Assembly (NCBI RefSeq): GCF_947241705.1
Contig: NC_079271.1
Location: 1-64,000 of the forward strand
From: Saccharomyces mikatae IFO 1815
Lineage: Eukaryota; Ascomycota; Saccharomycetes; Saccharomycetales; Saccharomycetaceae
DNA: 64,000 bases
Direction: 5' to 3'
Below, piece after piece: positions 51,675 to 61,604 of the stretch. Within the stretch, counting starts at the first letter, position 1. Each line of letters starts with the position of its first letter. Below the pieces are notes generated by a model. That model made no database searches. It saw only the letters and a list, made by a program, of their open reading frames with translations, and was not told the DNA's origin. Both the position numbers and the translations under genes were made by a program.

Positions 51675-53408
51675 TCACCTATACCGTTGTCTTCTTGCGG
51701 GTGGGGTTCTGGATCTGTTACGATGGTTCCTTGGACCCCTAGGGGGTGTTCTGGATCTGGCACGTTCTCTTCTTGCCACTGATGGCGGCGATCTCGATCT
51801 ACTATTTCTTTTAACATCCTTTTGTAAAAATAACCTGGACTCGTGAATTTTTGGCCCTTGTGATGGTTGTGATTCTTGAGCTTTCTTCCGTAACTTCTCA
51901 AGTTCTTCCTCTCGTTTCAACTTTTTTTCTTCTTCTCTTGCATCTTCCATTTCTTGTATAATTTTCAATCGGCTTCTCATTTCCTCTGTCAATAAACCCA
52001 ACCCTATAGCCGTGAAGTAGTTTATGGAGTACCTCATATCATCTGCATCTCCCTCGAGCGGGAACATTCCTTCAAGTTTAATAGAGCTTAGCCTTGAATG
52101 CAATACTTCTAATCCCAGCTCATTAACCAACTCTAGAAATAAGAATTTGATAAAAACTCTTCCTTGTGGGCAAGATTCCTCCTCAGTTAACGAAATTATC
52201 GAAAGACAATTCAATGGAAGGAGGTCATAAGATATCAAATGGCCCCAAAATTTACCTAAGATTCGTAGTTGGTCTGTTTCATAATCTTCAATATCCTGGG
52301 TATAATTTTTCTCGAAAGTTTCACTGTAAGCTGTCTGCCAACTTCTGTGAAAAGCGATCATACGTTCAGACAATACTGCATAGAACTTAGAAAAAGTAGA
52401 TTCTTGTAAACTGGATTTTATTATTATATCCACTACACTTTTTTTCAAATTGTTTGCAATCTTTAATTTTAACAGCTTGTGGGCCGCTTCGTCACCTGAT
52501 AATGAACTTTTCAAGACCAAATAAATTTTCTTTTTGAATTCGACATCAGTAGTAGATGTCATGTCGGTAACTTCTAATTGACCGTCATTGTCTTTATTTG
52601 TGTCGGATTCACCGTTCATGAGAATTTTCTGTCGCAGCGCCTCGAATATCTTAGTTAGTTCGTCAAAATCTGCACATTTCTCAAAAATTCCTAGCGCTTT
52701 GTTGGGTTTTTCTTCACCGTCAACAATATATGAGTGTGTATTCACCGTATAGCTGTTTGGGTTCAACATAAGCAGAGCTTGAGACTCTACTTTATAATTC
52801 TTTTGCCTTACTTCAAACAATGCTTCTAGTGACTGACGCACCGTTTTGGGCAATTCCTGCGTTTGCAAAATACATCTTAGTTTCTCCCAAATCATATCGT
52901 GACTTTTCTTGCTTACAAGCGCGAGCTTCCAGCCACATACTTTCATAACTGCAATAATCAGTTTTAAAGAATTCTTCTCAAGAAGTAGCAACAGAATCTG
53001 TAAGATCACAATTTCATGTATAACATCGTAAAGAAATAGAATAGACAAACATTGAAGAATACTTTCACATGAAACGTAGTCCCTGTGATTGAACTGCTCC
53101 ACGAATGTTAGCACCAATTCTTTCGTTAAAGTTTCACCAATCTCTGGAATTTCGGAATTCAACAAGGTAATCAAAGCCGATAAAACAGGCATTTGTCGAC
53201 TGTTCTGTTTCTTGAGAGTAAAATCTAATATATTGCTACAAACAATATTGCGGCCAAGAATTATATTGACTTGAAATAGATCTTTATACGATTCCTGCAA
53301 GTTGTCCATTGTTAAATTGGATACTATGCCTGAAACGTGTGAATTTATCATTTCCCAGTTTTCTTTCTCTAATTTCACGTCATCTGCATGTTCAGTAGTT
53401 GCAGACAT
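51675..53408 (-). CDS. CWC22: Spliceosome factor Cwc22
   Basis: 577 residues, as in S. cerevisiae. It is needed for the first catalytic step of splicing, acting after Prp2 remodelling. It has an N-terminal MIF4G-type helical repeat (about 25-240, e.g. NIILGRNIVCSNILDF, FVEQFNHRD) and a middle MA3 domain (about 290-450, FKKKIYLVLKSSLSGDEAAHKLL). A Glu/Lys coiled coil (REEEKKLKREEELEKLRKKA) precedes an SR/RS-like C-terminus with Ser-Arg-Thr-Pro repeats (SRSRSPPS, RSRTPP). It is divergent from CAB4 over 171 bp. Confidence 0.95.
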   Translation of the reverse strand: MSATTEHADDVKLEKENWEMINSHVSGIVSNLTMDNLQESYKDLFQVNIILGRNIVCSNILDFTLKKQNSRQMPVLSALITLLNSEIPEIGETLTKELVLTFVEQFNHRDYVSCESILQCLSILFLYDVIHEIVILQILLLLLEKNSLKLIIAVMKVCGWKLALVSKKSHDMIWEKLRCILQTQELPKTVRQSLEALFEVRQKNYKVESQALLMLNPNSYTVNTHSYIVDGEEKPNKALGIFEKCADFDELTKIFEALRQKILMNGESDTNKDNDGQLEVTDMTSTTDVEFKKKIYLVLKSSLSGDEAAHKLLKLKIANNLKKSVVDIIIKSSLQESTFSKFYAVLSERMIAFHRSWQTAYSETFEKNYTQDIEDYETDQLRILGKFWGHLISYDLLPLNCLSIISLTEEESCPQGRVFIKFLFLELVNELGLEVLHSRLSSIKLEGMFPLEGDADDMRYSINYFTAIGLGLLTEEMRSRLKIIQEMEDAREEEKKLKREEELEKLRKKAQESQPSQGPKIHESRLFLQKDVKRNSRSRSPPSVARRERARSRTPPRGPRNHRNRSRTPPARRQRYR

Positions 53409-53579
53409 ATTAATTTCTAGCCCTTATGTCCTTTCCTATTGTTTACATATTGCAAATAAATGCAATAATGGATATCGATGTTAATTTTTTCAAGAGTATT
53501 GTAATGAAAAATGATAAAAACAGGGACCGTCAAAAAGAAAAGTGGTGAGCCCCAAAATCTAAAAGAAAGCAGCGTAAGT
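53409..53579. promoter_or_regulatory. Compact divergent CWC22/CAB4 promoter
   Basis: Only 171 bp separate the two starts, so the promoters must overlap. No individual site is assigned. The choice of the downstream CAB4 ATG lengthens this spacer from 102 bp. Confidence 0.6.
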
Positions 53580-54473
53580 ATGGTTGAAGAAAGTTCCAGA
53601 GTTCTAATTGTTCTACCTTACTTACTGCCCGATGCAACTTTGCAGAGGATTACAGGGCAAACTATTCCGTTTTTGAGAAAATGGCAAAGCCAGCTAGATA
53701 TTGTGATTATACCTAAATTCAAAACCTCATTCCAGTTGGATTCTGCACTGGGGAAGATGTACAGTATCACCCGAGATGTTCTTTTGGACTACGGAATGAT
53801 CAATACCGGGATTAATATTATTTTCAACAATAGCGATTTTGCCAAAAGTGGTTTGGAATGGAAAGTGGTGCTATTGCCACACGACTCCACCTTCAAAACA
53901 TGGAAACTAGAGTTGAGAGACGCACAGTATCACACTATAGAACACTATTCATTACATGATAAAGTTATGGAAGAAATAATAGGCCCTAAAGATGCTAATA
54001 AATTTCACGTAACTGCATTGGGCGGAACGTTTGACCATATCCATGATGGACACAAGATACTGTTGAGTGTCTCCACATTCATTACGTCCGAAAGATTAAT
54101 TTGTGGGATTACATGCGATGAACTTTTGCAAAACAAGAAATACAAACAGTTGATTGAACCTTATGATACACGATGCAGTCATGTGCGTCAATTTATCAAG
54201 CTATTGAAACCAGAACTCTCAATAGAACTGGTGCCCTTAAGAGACGTGTGTGGGCCCACTGGGAAAGTTCCTGAGATAGAGTGTTTAGTTGTGAGCAGAG
54301 AAACTGTCTGTGGGGCAGAGACTGTAAATAAAACTAGAACTGAAAAGGGCATGAGCCCATTGGAAGTACATGTTGTAAATGTGCTTGGTGGACGGGAGGA
54401 AGACGGCTGGAGTGAGAAATTGAGCAGTACAGAAATCAGGCGCCTTCTGCAGTCATCTGATTCCTCAAGTTAA
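53580..54473 (+). CDS. CAB4: Phosphopantetheine adenylyltransferase Cab4
   Basis: 297 residues from the ATG at 53580 (MVEESSRVLIVL), which matches the S. cerevisiae start; an in-frame ATG 23 codons upstream adds a basic extension with no counterpart. It catalyses the fourth step of coenzyme A synthesis, 4'-phosphopantetheine plus ATP to dephospho-CoA. The nucleotidyltransferase core is in the C-terminal half: TALGGTFDHIHDGHKILLS with the HxGH motif, and the STEIRR second motif. The C-terminus ends QSSDSSS, shorter than the ~305-residue S. cerevisiae protein. The N-terminal half is less conserved. Confidence 0.93.
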   Translation: MVEESSRVLIVLPYLLPDATLQRITGQTIPFLRKWQSQLDIVIIPKFKTSFQLDSALGKMYSITRDVLLDYGMINTGINIIFNNSDFAKSGLEWKVVLLPHDSTFKTWKLELRDAQYHTIEHYSLHDKVMEEIIGPKDANKFHVTALGGTFDHIHDGHKILLSVSTFITSERLICGITCDELLQNKKYKQLIEPYDTRCSHVRQFIKLLKPELSIELVPLRDVCGPTGKVPEIECLVVSRETVCGAETVNKTRTEKGMSPLEVHVVNVLGGREEDGWSEKLSSTEIRRLLQSSDSSS

Positions 54474-54675
54474 CCAGCAAGCACTAAACACTCTCTGAAT
54501 TTCTTGTGTATGAGGAAATTTTATAGTTTTTTTGTTGTAGTTTACTATTATTATTATATTAACATTTTATAAATGGCGCGAGGCCACAATAGAAATGGAA
54601 GGAAGATTTTTGTTCAATGCCACTACCAAGAATGACTGAGAAAGAGAACAGCAAAAGGCTACGCTAAGGTAAACC
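54474..54675. promoter_or_regulatory. Short CAB4-RNH70 spacer
   Basis: A 202-bp same-strand spacer containing the CAB4 3' end and RNH70 promoter, with no clear site. Confidence 0.45.
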
Positions 54676-56331
54676 ATGCAAGTAGAAGGGCCTGATACTA
54701 ATTTTGGAAATGATCTGGTTTTGGGATCCAAGAAAAGAAGATTATCTAAAGCTTCTGTTCATGGAAACGATCATGTAGATGTGGAGCTGGAAGTAAAGAA
54801 GAACAAGAAGAAAAAAAAGGAAAAACCTATAAAATGTACGTTACAAAAGACTATTGTTGAAAAAGGTATTGGTATCAAGGATGTAAGGGACATGACGCAA
54901 TACTTGTTACAAGCTGAAAACAACTCTCCAAAGTGGATAGATATTAGTAATAGGTCCAGCTTACAGAAAATGATTGTTCTATTTATTGCAGGTTTACAAC
55001 CAAGTGATTTTGAAAATGGCACAAATATCTTCAATGAAATTAATGATAGCAAGTTCAAATACATTCCTGAGGAAGTTGCTGCCAAATTCCATACATTTCC
55101 TGTTATGGCACCAGGTTCCAAGATGACACTATTTTCACCATACAATTCATTCATCAATGTTGGATTATCCAAATTAGAAAAAATAAATAAATTGAAGGAG
55201 CTGCAAAAAAAGAAGAAAATTACTATCAACGATTTAATTTTATCCGAACAACAGTTAATAGCGAATGATTACCCACTAGATTCTGCAGACACGAACAATG
55301 CAGGTTGGGTAAAAACTGTCGAGTTTGCTCATGAGGGCTCACACATCTTTGCACTAGACTGTGAAATGTGTCTCTCAGAACAAGGTTTAGTTCTCACTAG
55401 GATATCTCTAGTTAATTTTGATAATGAAGTCATCTACGAAGAATTAGTAAAGCCTGATGTTCCTATAGTGGACTACTTGACACGGTACAGTGGGATAACT
55501 GAAGAGAAGCTGGCAGTTGGTGCTAAGAAAACGCTGCCAGAAGTGCAAAAAGATCTTCTAAAGATAATAAGTAGTTCAGATATTTTGATTGGACATTCGT
55601 TACAAAATGACTTGAAAGTCATGAGGTTGAAGCACTCATTGATCGTGGATACGGCTATTATATATCATCATAAAGCTGGTGATCCTTTCAAACCCAGCTT
55701 AAAATACTTGAGTGAAACCTTTTTGAATAAAATTATTCAAAACGGTGAACATGATTCCGTTGAAGATGCAAGGGCTTGTCTTGAATTGACAAAACTGAAA
55801 ATCTTGAACGGATTAGCATTTGGAATAGGAATCAATACAGAGAATTTGTTCACTAAATTACACCGTTTTGAAGTGAAGACTATGCTTCTCAACGATATGA
55901 TCGTCAAGAATCACACTGAGGACGATTCCAAGGGCCACTTGATACGTTGTATTGAAGATGATGAGACATGGACGCATATTCATGAGAATTTAAATAAATA
56001 TTTTAAGCTTATTGTAGGGAGATTGAAGAACCTGGAGAGATCACGTAATTATATTAAAAAGCCACGGAAGAGTTCTGATTCTTTGGATGCATCTTTAGTT
56101 CTTCAAGATATTGGACAAAATATAACAAAGTTGTACGAGAATGCCACACCAGGTACCATGATATTGATCATGTCAGGTACAGGGGATACAAGACCATGGA
56201 ACAGTCTCTCCACAGAGTTAGAGATCATTCAAGATAAAAAGGAAAGATTTGATAAAAGACGTGAAAAGGAACCTGAGATAGTAAAAGCTATAAAGTTAGC
56301 CCGAGATGGTGTAGCATCATTTACTGTAAAA

Positions 56332-56334
<3 letters not shown>
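54676..56334 (+). CDS. RNH70: RNA 3'-5' exonuclease Rnh70 (Rex1)
   Basis: 552 residues (553 in S. cerevisiae). It trims the 3' ends of 5S rRNA, 5.8S rRNA and some tRNAs. The N-terminus is basic and Lys-rich (EVKKNKKKKKEKPIKC), nuclear or nucleolar targeting. The DEDDh exonuclease fold starts at about 224 with FALDCEMCLSEQG (Exo I Asp/Glu). ILIGHSLQNDLKVMRL at about 303 is Exo II, and HDSVEDARACLELTK at about 358 is Exo III with its His and Asp. The C-terminal region (about 400-550) is family-specific. Confidence 0.96.

Positions 56335-56335
<1 letters not shown>

Positions 56336-56364
<29 letters not shown>
56336..56364. repeat. (TA)n microsatellite
   Basis: About 14 TA dinucleotides start just after the RNH70 stop in the 47-bp spacer to the RTT102 stop. 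It probably supplies the efficiency element (TATATA) for 3' end formation of both convergent genes. Confidence 0.9.
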
Positions 56365-56367
<3 letters not shown>

Positions 56368-56381
56368 TTATATTTTCTCAT

Positions 56382-56855
56382 TTATTTCATTTCAACATCC
56401 TTACTCTCCTCTGGTTTCTCATTGTTCACTCCAGTGGATAACCCAGGGATGGCTTCACTATTACCAACAGCACCTCTTATATCATCCACACTAAGAGCTT
56501 CACTTCCTTGGTTAGTAGAAGGAGCACCACTGGGGTTACTCTTATCTCCTTTAATGTGCGATGAGTTTGACAATTCTTTCGATATCGTTCTATCAAATTG
56601 TTTCAAGTTTAATATATCTTCACAATTGTCTTTCTGTAAATTTTTCTCATCTTCTTGGTTCTTTAACCATGTCTTATATCTGAATGGGTATTTCTCCAAG
56701 TTATTTTCCAAGCTTCCATGTTGCTGTTGTGGTTGCGGCACATTAGAGCTTATTTTAGATGGTTGGTACCAATCATACCTCCAGGATTCCCCACTTGTAG
56801 AGCTGCCATAGTACGACACCTTATTGGCCTTAAGAATTAACGTCTGAGAGTCCAT
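56382..56855 (-). CDS. RTT102: SWI/SNF and RSC subunit Rtt102
   Basis: 157 residues, equal to S. cerevisiae Rtt102. It binds the Arp7-Arp9 module and stabilises its compact state in both remodellers. The conserved N-terminal part (MDSQTLILKANKVSYYG, SGESWRYDWYQPSK) contacts the Arps. The rest is polar and probably disordered, ending in an acidic tail (EKPEESKDVEMK). It is divergent from TAF1 over 180 bp and convergent with RNH70. Confidence 0.96.
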   Translation of the reverse strand: MDSQTLILKANKVSYYGSSTSGESWRYDWYQPSKISSNVPQPQQQHGSLENNLEKYPFRYKTWLKNQEDEKNLQKDNCEDILNLKQFDRTISKELSNSSHIKGDKSNPSGAPSTNQGSEALSVDDIRGAVGNSEAIPGLSTGVNNEKPEESKDVEMK

Positions 56856-57035
56856 ACCTTTGTCTCTTGCTGGTGTCGCCTTTTCGTCCTCAACGTAGAT
56901 TTTATCGCCTTGTTCATTAGTGAACCAGTGAATAATTTCATTTCGCGGCGATGGTTTTTAAAAGAGCTTTTAAGAGGATAGCAACAGGTAAACACTAGAA
57001 AAGAAAAGAGAAGTAGAACAAGAGTATTAAACGAT
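56856..57035. promoter_or_regulatory. Divergent RTT102/TAF1 promoter
   Basis: 180 bp shared by two chromatin/transcription genes. No specific site is assigned. Confidence 0.5.
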
Positions 57036-60000
57036 ATGGTAAAGCAGCAGGGTCCTGGAAAAACCAACTTGACCAACGAAGATGAAGCTTATGAAGCAAT
57101 CTTTGGGGGTGAGTTTGGCTCCTTGGAAATTGGATCTTATATTGGTGGAAATGAAGGAGCAAACACTAAGGACTATACAGAGCATTTACCAGATGCTGTA
57201 GATTTTGAAGACGAAGATGAACTTGCTGATGATGATGATCTACCAGAAGAAACGGATTCTAACTTGCATCCAAGTATGATAACTATGAATGCGTACGATG
57301 ATAACAACCAAAATGGTGGCATAATGGGTATTGATGCAAATAGTTTGAATCTACAACTGCCTGAGATTAATGATGGCTTATCTCAACAGTTCATCTTGGA
57401 GGATGAAGTGGGTACTCCTGCAACGAGCAATGCATTGTTCATGGGGATGGACGCAAATGAAATACATCTCGTTACTGAAACAGGCGTTCTCGATGGCGGT
57501 GGTGCAAATGAAGTCAGGAATCCACAACTCTCCATTGGCGACGTTGAAGCAAATAATATGATAGTCAATGATGGGTTTTCCATTGAATCAGAGATATTAG
57601 ATAATAAACATAAAAAACCCACCAAACTAGATTTGATAAACCACGAAAAGTATCTTCTAAAGAAATACTTTCCTGATTTTGAAAAGGGCAAAACCTTAAA
57701 ATGGAACAAATTAATTTATAGAAGATTGGCACCTTATCATTGGCATAGGGATGCCTCTAGGTTGAAGAAACCATTTATGCCTTTGAATTTGAAGTTAAAA
57801 ATCCAACAGGATGACAAGAGGCTATTTAACTCAAGGACAACGTCTTACCTCGCTCCTATTTATCAGGGAAAAAATAACTTACCTCAAGATAATCCTTCTG
57901 CATCCCGAAGAGGTTTGATACAGGTTTCCATTGATGAGCTTTTTCCCGTCAGACAGCAACAAAAGAAACGGAAAATTATTCACGATGAGAAGATAATATC
58001 TGAAGATTTATTAATTGCTACTGATGATTGGGACCAAGAAAAAATCATCGATCAGGATAGCTCATCAACAATAATATCAGTAGAGGCGTCCATAACACCC
58101 AACTTGAACGCATCTAGCGGTTTTAAGTTGAAGAGTTTGGTTGAAGATGTTGCCGAAGATTGGCAATGGGATGAAGATATGATTATAGATGCCAACTTGA
58201 AGGAGTCTAAACGTGCTGAATTAAACATGAATGACGAAAAATTATTACTGATGGTCGAGAACACAAATAGTGTAGTGCAGCAAAAGCAACAACTGGGTAG
58301 TGATAACCTAATACTTCCTATTAATGAAACCATTATACAACATAAATTCAATTTATCTAATGATGATAAATATCAGATTCTGAAAAAAACGCATCAAACT
58401 AAAGTTCGTTCCACCATATCGAACTTAAATATTCAGCATTCCCAACCTGCTATCAATTTACAATCTCCATTTTACAAAGTGGCTGTTCCTAGATATCAAT
58501 TGAGGCATTTCCATCGTGAAAACTTCGGTTCACACATTAGACCAGGTACCAAAATTGTCTTCAGTAAACTGAAGGCGCGTAAGAGAAAAAGAGATAAGGG
58601 TAAAGATGTCAAAGAATCGTTTTCTACATCTCAAGATCTGACTATTGGTGATACTGCACCCGTTTATTTAATGGAGTATTCCGAGCAAACACCAGTAGCG
58701 CTATCTAAATTTGGTATGGCAAACAAATTGATTAACTATTATCGTAAATCCAACGAACAAGATACCTTAAGGCCCAAACTGCCTGTTGGTGAAACCCATG
58801 TTTTGGGAGTTCAAGATAAATCACCCTTTTGGAATTTTGGGTTTGTTGAACCTGGTCATATAGTTCCCACATTATACAATAACATGGTCAGGGCACCCGT
58901 TTTTAAGCATGATATTTCAGGAACAGATTTCCTTTTAATAAAAAGCTCAGGATTTGGTATAAGCAATCGATTTTACTTACGGAACATCAATCATCTTTTC
59001 ACAGTAGGACAAACTTTTCCCGTCGAGGAGATTCCTGGACCTAATTCAAGAAAAGTTACATCAATGAAGGCTACAAGGTTAAAAATGATTATTTATAGAA
59101 TCTTGAATCATAATCATAGCAAAGCGATTTCTATTGATCCTATTGCAAAGCATTTTCCCGACCAAGATTATGGGCAAAACAGACAAAAAGTAAAGGAATT
59201 TATGAAATATCAAAGGGATGGCCCCGAGAAAGGTCTGTGGAGGCTTAAAGATGATGAAAAATTGTTAGATAATGAGGCAGTAAAAAGCCTAATTACCCCC
59301 GAGCAAATCAGTCAGGTTGAATCGATGAGCCAAGGTTTACAATTTCAAGAAGATAACGAAGCATTTAATTTTGATTCTAAGCTAAAATCCTTGGAAGAAA
59401 ACCTGCTTCTATGGAACATCACAAAAAATTTCATAAATTCTACACAAATGCGGGCTATGATCCAAATACATGGTGTGGGTGACCCAACAGGCTGCGGAGA
59501 AGGGTTTTCGTTTTTAAAAACGTCAATGAAAGGTGGGTTTGTTAAATCTGGTTCACCTCCTGGTAATAACAATAGTGCACACAAAAAAGGTACCAGTACA
59601 CATAGCTATAACGTGGCTCAACAGCAAAAGGCCTACGATGAAGAAATTGCCAAGACCTGGTATACGCACACAAAATCGTTGAGCATAAGCAACCCTTTTG
59701 AGGAGATGAACAATCCTGATGAGATAAATCAGACCAATAAGCATGTTAAGACAGAGAGAGATGATAAGAAAATTTTGAAGATAGTAAGGAAGAAAAGAGA
59801 TGAAAACGGTATCATTCAAAGGCAGACAATCTTCATAAGAGACCCTAGAGTCATCCAGGGGTACATGAAAATTAAAGAGCAGGATAAGGAAGACGTCAAC
59901 AAACTATTAGAAGAAGATACCTCAAAGATAAATAATATAGAAGAACTTGAGAAACAGAAAAAACTATTGCAATTAGAGCTAGCTAATCTCGAAAAATCGC

Positions 60001-60233
60001 AACAGCGTAGAGCAGCAAGACAAAATTCGAAGAAAAATAATGGTTCCACAAAGATAGAAAATTCTGTGGGTAATGGTAACGACTTTCCCAGTATAGCTGA
60101 TGGTAAAACAACTAGAAATAAAAGCAAAAATACGACAAGAAGATGCGCCACGTGTGGACAAATTGGCCACATCAGAACAAATAAATCATGTCCAATGTAT
60201 AGTAGCAAAGATGACCCTGTTTCACCTAAATAG
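57036..60233 (+). CDS. TAF1: TFIID subunit Taf1
   Basis: 1065 residues (1066 in S. cerevisiae). The largest TFIID subunit, a scaffold for promoter recognition. N-terminal TAND segments (about 8-75; EAYEAIFGGEFGSLEIGSYI and the acidic stretch FEDEDELADDDDLPEE) bind TBP. The central conserved TAF1 domain (about 480-880) includes YQLRHFHRENFG, the PVYLMEYSEQTPVALSKFGM stretch, MVRAPVFKHDISGTDFLLI and MRAMIQIHGVGDPTGCGEGF. A Cys2HisCys zinc knuckle lies at about 1036-1053 (CATCGQIGHIRTNKSC). It lacks the bromodomains of animal TAF1, as in other yeasts (Bdf1 supplies them). Confidence 0.97.
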   Translation: MVKQQGPGKTNLTNEDEAYEAIFGGEFGSLEIGSYIGGNEGANTKDYTEHLPDAVDFEDEDELADDDDLPEETDSNLHPSMITMNAYDDNNQNGGIMGIDANSLNLQLPEINDGLSQQFILEDEVGTPATSNALFMGMDANEIHLVTETGVLDGGGANEVRNPQLSIGDVEANNMIVNDGFSIESEILDNKHKKPTKLDLINHEKYLLKKYFPDFEKGKTLKWNKLIYRRLAPYHWHRDASRLKKPFMPLNLKLKIQQDDKRLFNSRTTSYLAPIYQGKNNLPQDNPSASRRGLIQVSIDELFPVRQQQKKRKIIHDEKIISEDLLIATDDWDQEKIIDQDSSSTIISVEASITPNLNASSGFKLKSLVEDVAEDWQWDEDMIIDANLKESKRAELNMNDEKLLLMVENTNSVVQQKQQLGSDNLILPINETIIQHKFNLSNDDKYQILKKTHQTKVRSTISNLNIQHSQPAINLQSPFYKVAVPRYQLRHFHRENFGSHIRPGTKIVFSKLKARKRKRDKGKDVKESFSTSQDLTIGDTAPVYLMEYSEQTPVALSKFGMANKLINYYRKSNEQDTLRPKLPVGETHVLGVQDKSPFWNFGFVEPGHIVPTLYNNMVRAPVFKHDISGTDFLLIKSSGFGISNRFYLRNINHLFTVGQTFPVEEIPGPNSRKVTSMKATRLKMIIYRILNHNHSKAISIDPIAKHFPDQDYGQNRQKVKEFMKYQRDGPEKGLWRLKDDEKLLDNEAVKSLITPEQISQVESMSQGLQFQEDNEAFNFDSKLKSLEENLLLWNITKNFINSTQMRAMIQIHGVGDPTGCGEGFSFLKTSMKGGFVKSGSPPGNNNSAHKKGTSTHSYNVAQQQKAYDEEIAKTWYTHTKSLSISNPFEEMNNPDEINQTNKHVKTERDDKKILKIVRKKRDENGIIQRQTIFIRDPRVIQGYMKIKEQDKEDVNKLLEEDTSKINNIEELEKQKKLLQLELANLEKSQQRRAARQNSKKNNGSTKIENSVGNGNDFPSIADGKTTRNKSKNTTRRCATCGQIGHIRTNKSCPMYSSKDDPVSPK

Positions 60234-60886
60234 GTTCATTTTATTGATATATCGCTGAAATATTATTTGTAAAGCTTTTGGTATGATATAACAATAATGG
60301 CACGTTTGTACACCATGTTCTTAAACACTGGCAATAACTCGCACGATTGTTGCTTAAGTACTAATTTTGAATCATCAAAGAAATCACACTTTGATGTGTC
60401 CTTTTTTACAATAGAAAAGAGATGCATTTTAATTCATTACAGATGGTACATTGATCTTAATAAACTGTGAAAACCATAATTTATAGTATGTTTAAAGATC
60501 ACATAGTTAACTCATTAAGAAATGAGTTGTTGTAATGTTCTTCAACATCTTTTCTCTCTCTCTCCGTCGTTTTCTTATTCTCCAAATGGGAACTTTACTT
60601 TATTCCCAACTACTCGCTATAACAGTGTATTTCTCTTTTGACAAAAGAAAAACTATCATTTGCTAAAATATGAGATTTAAGTTTATAACAGGCGGGTTTG
60701 CTTTCTTCACTTAGGAGCCTCTTTCTTTATCTATATGACTTTGTGACGCACACAAAAGTATGACGCTGTCCTTAGTCCTTTTAGTGTTAGTAATATTCTG
60801 CGAGAAGTTATTTAAAGTGAAATCTAAAATCTGAAATCGCAATTAAACAAAAGATGGCACATACCTAAAAGTCAGAGAAGGTTAAA
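60234..60886. promoter_or_regulatory. Spacer upstream of YGR273C
   Basis: 653 bp, AT-rich, with no gene. It contains the TAF1 3' end and the promoter of the next gene. No clear factor site is assigned. Confidence 0.45.
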
Positions 60887-61378
60887 ATGGTTGACCATTT
60901 ATCAAGAGTGAATTTACGCTCTTCCTCCTTAACTGCCCCAATTCTCGAAGCTGTTCAAGAAGCTGAGCCTTTTGAAGAAGCTACTTTTTCTAACTTGCAA
61001 AAGATACACCCTTTAACAGAAAACTCAACCTGTAACGGCTATGCTCTATATGATGTAGATGGAAATTTGAAACCCATGAAAGATACATTCGGTAGAAATA
61101 TATGTACACCCGACAATTCGAACCCAACAAGAGCAAGAGACGAAAGACCATTGGACACAATACGCGGATTTGAGTACTCTATTACAAAAGACCCCCGCTG
61201 GTTACAAGAACTGGAAACATTTAAATATGGGTTTAAAGCCAGACCCGGATTTTCTGCCATTAATCGAGACTCGCAAGCTTCAGTAAATTTATCTCAATTG
61301 GAAGAGAAAGTTATAGAAAATCAAAAAAAAGAAAAGAAAAATCATATAACATGGGTTTCTCGGTTACTTTGCGGGTGA
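60887..61378 (+). CDS. YGR273C: Conserved protein of unknown function (YGR273C)
   Basis: 163 residues. Matches S. cerevisiae YGR273C (paralogue YMR295C) throughout: MVDHLSRVNLRSSSLTAPIL, the IHPLTENSTCNGYALYDVDG and DTFGRNICTPDNSNPTRARD segments, and GFEYSITKDPRWLQELETFK. No catalytic motif or membrane segment is visible. Pro/Arg-rich turns and a C-terminal Lys/Glu helix suggest a small soluble or peripheral protein. The two cysteine-containing turns (TCNGY, NICTP) are not a recognised metal site. No function is assigned. The frame is intact and the start ATG matches the family. Confidence 0.92.
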   Translation: MVDHLSRVNLRSSSLTAPILEAVQEAEPFEEATFSNLQKIHPLTENSTCNGYALYDVDGNLKPMKDTFGRNICTPDNSNPTRARDERPLDTIRGFEYSITKDPRWLQELETFKYGFKARPGFSAINRDSQASVNLSQLEEKVIENQKKEKKNHITWVSRLLCG

Positions 61379-61489
61379 ACTACATAGACAATATGAAAAA
61401 ATAGGTAAATGAGCTCTTGATGTTTAAATTCATATATTCCTTATTTTAATTTCTATGGACCTGTCCGGGCACGTAGAAAAACAGATTTA

Positions 61490-61515
61490 AAAAATTTTCA
61501 TGCTCATCTCATCGC
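61490..61515. promoter_or_regulatory. RRPE and PAC boxes upstream of EFG1
   Basis: AAAAATTTT at 61490-61498 (RRPE) is followed by ATCTCATCGC at 61506-61515, the exact complement of the PAC box GCGATGAGAT, 90 bp before the EFG1 ATG. The RRPE-PAC pair is the signature of Sfp1/Stb3- and Dot6/Tod6-controlled ribosome-biogenesis genes. Confidence 0.8.
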
Positions 61516-61604
61516 TTTGATTAAATAACTTACATCCACATATATCTATTGCAACTCAATTTCAAAACTTACATATCATTGAGGTAGACATAATTAAGGA
61601 AAGC

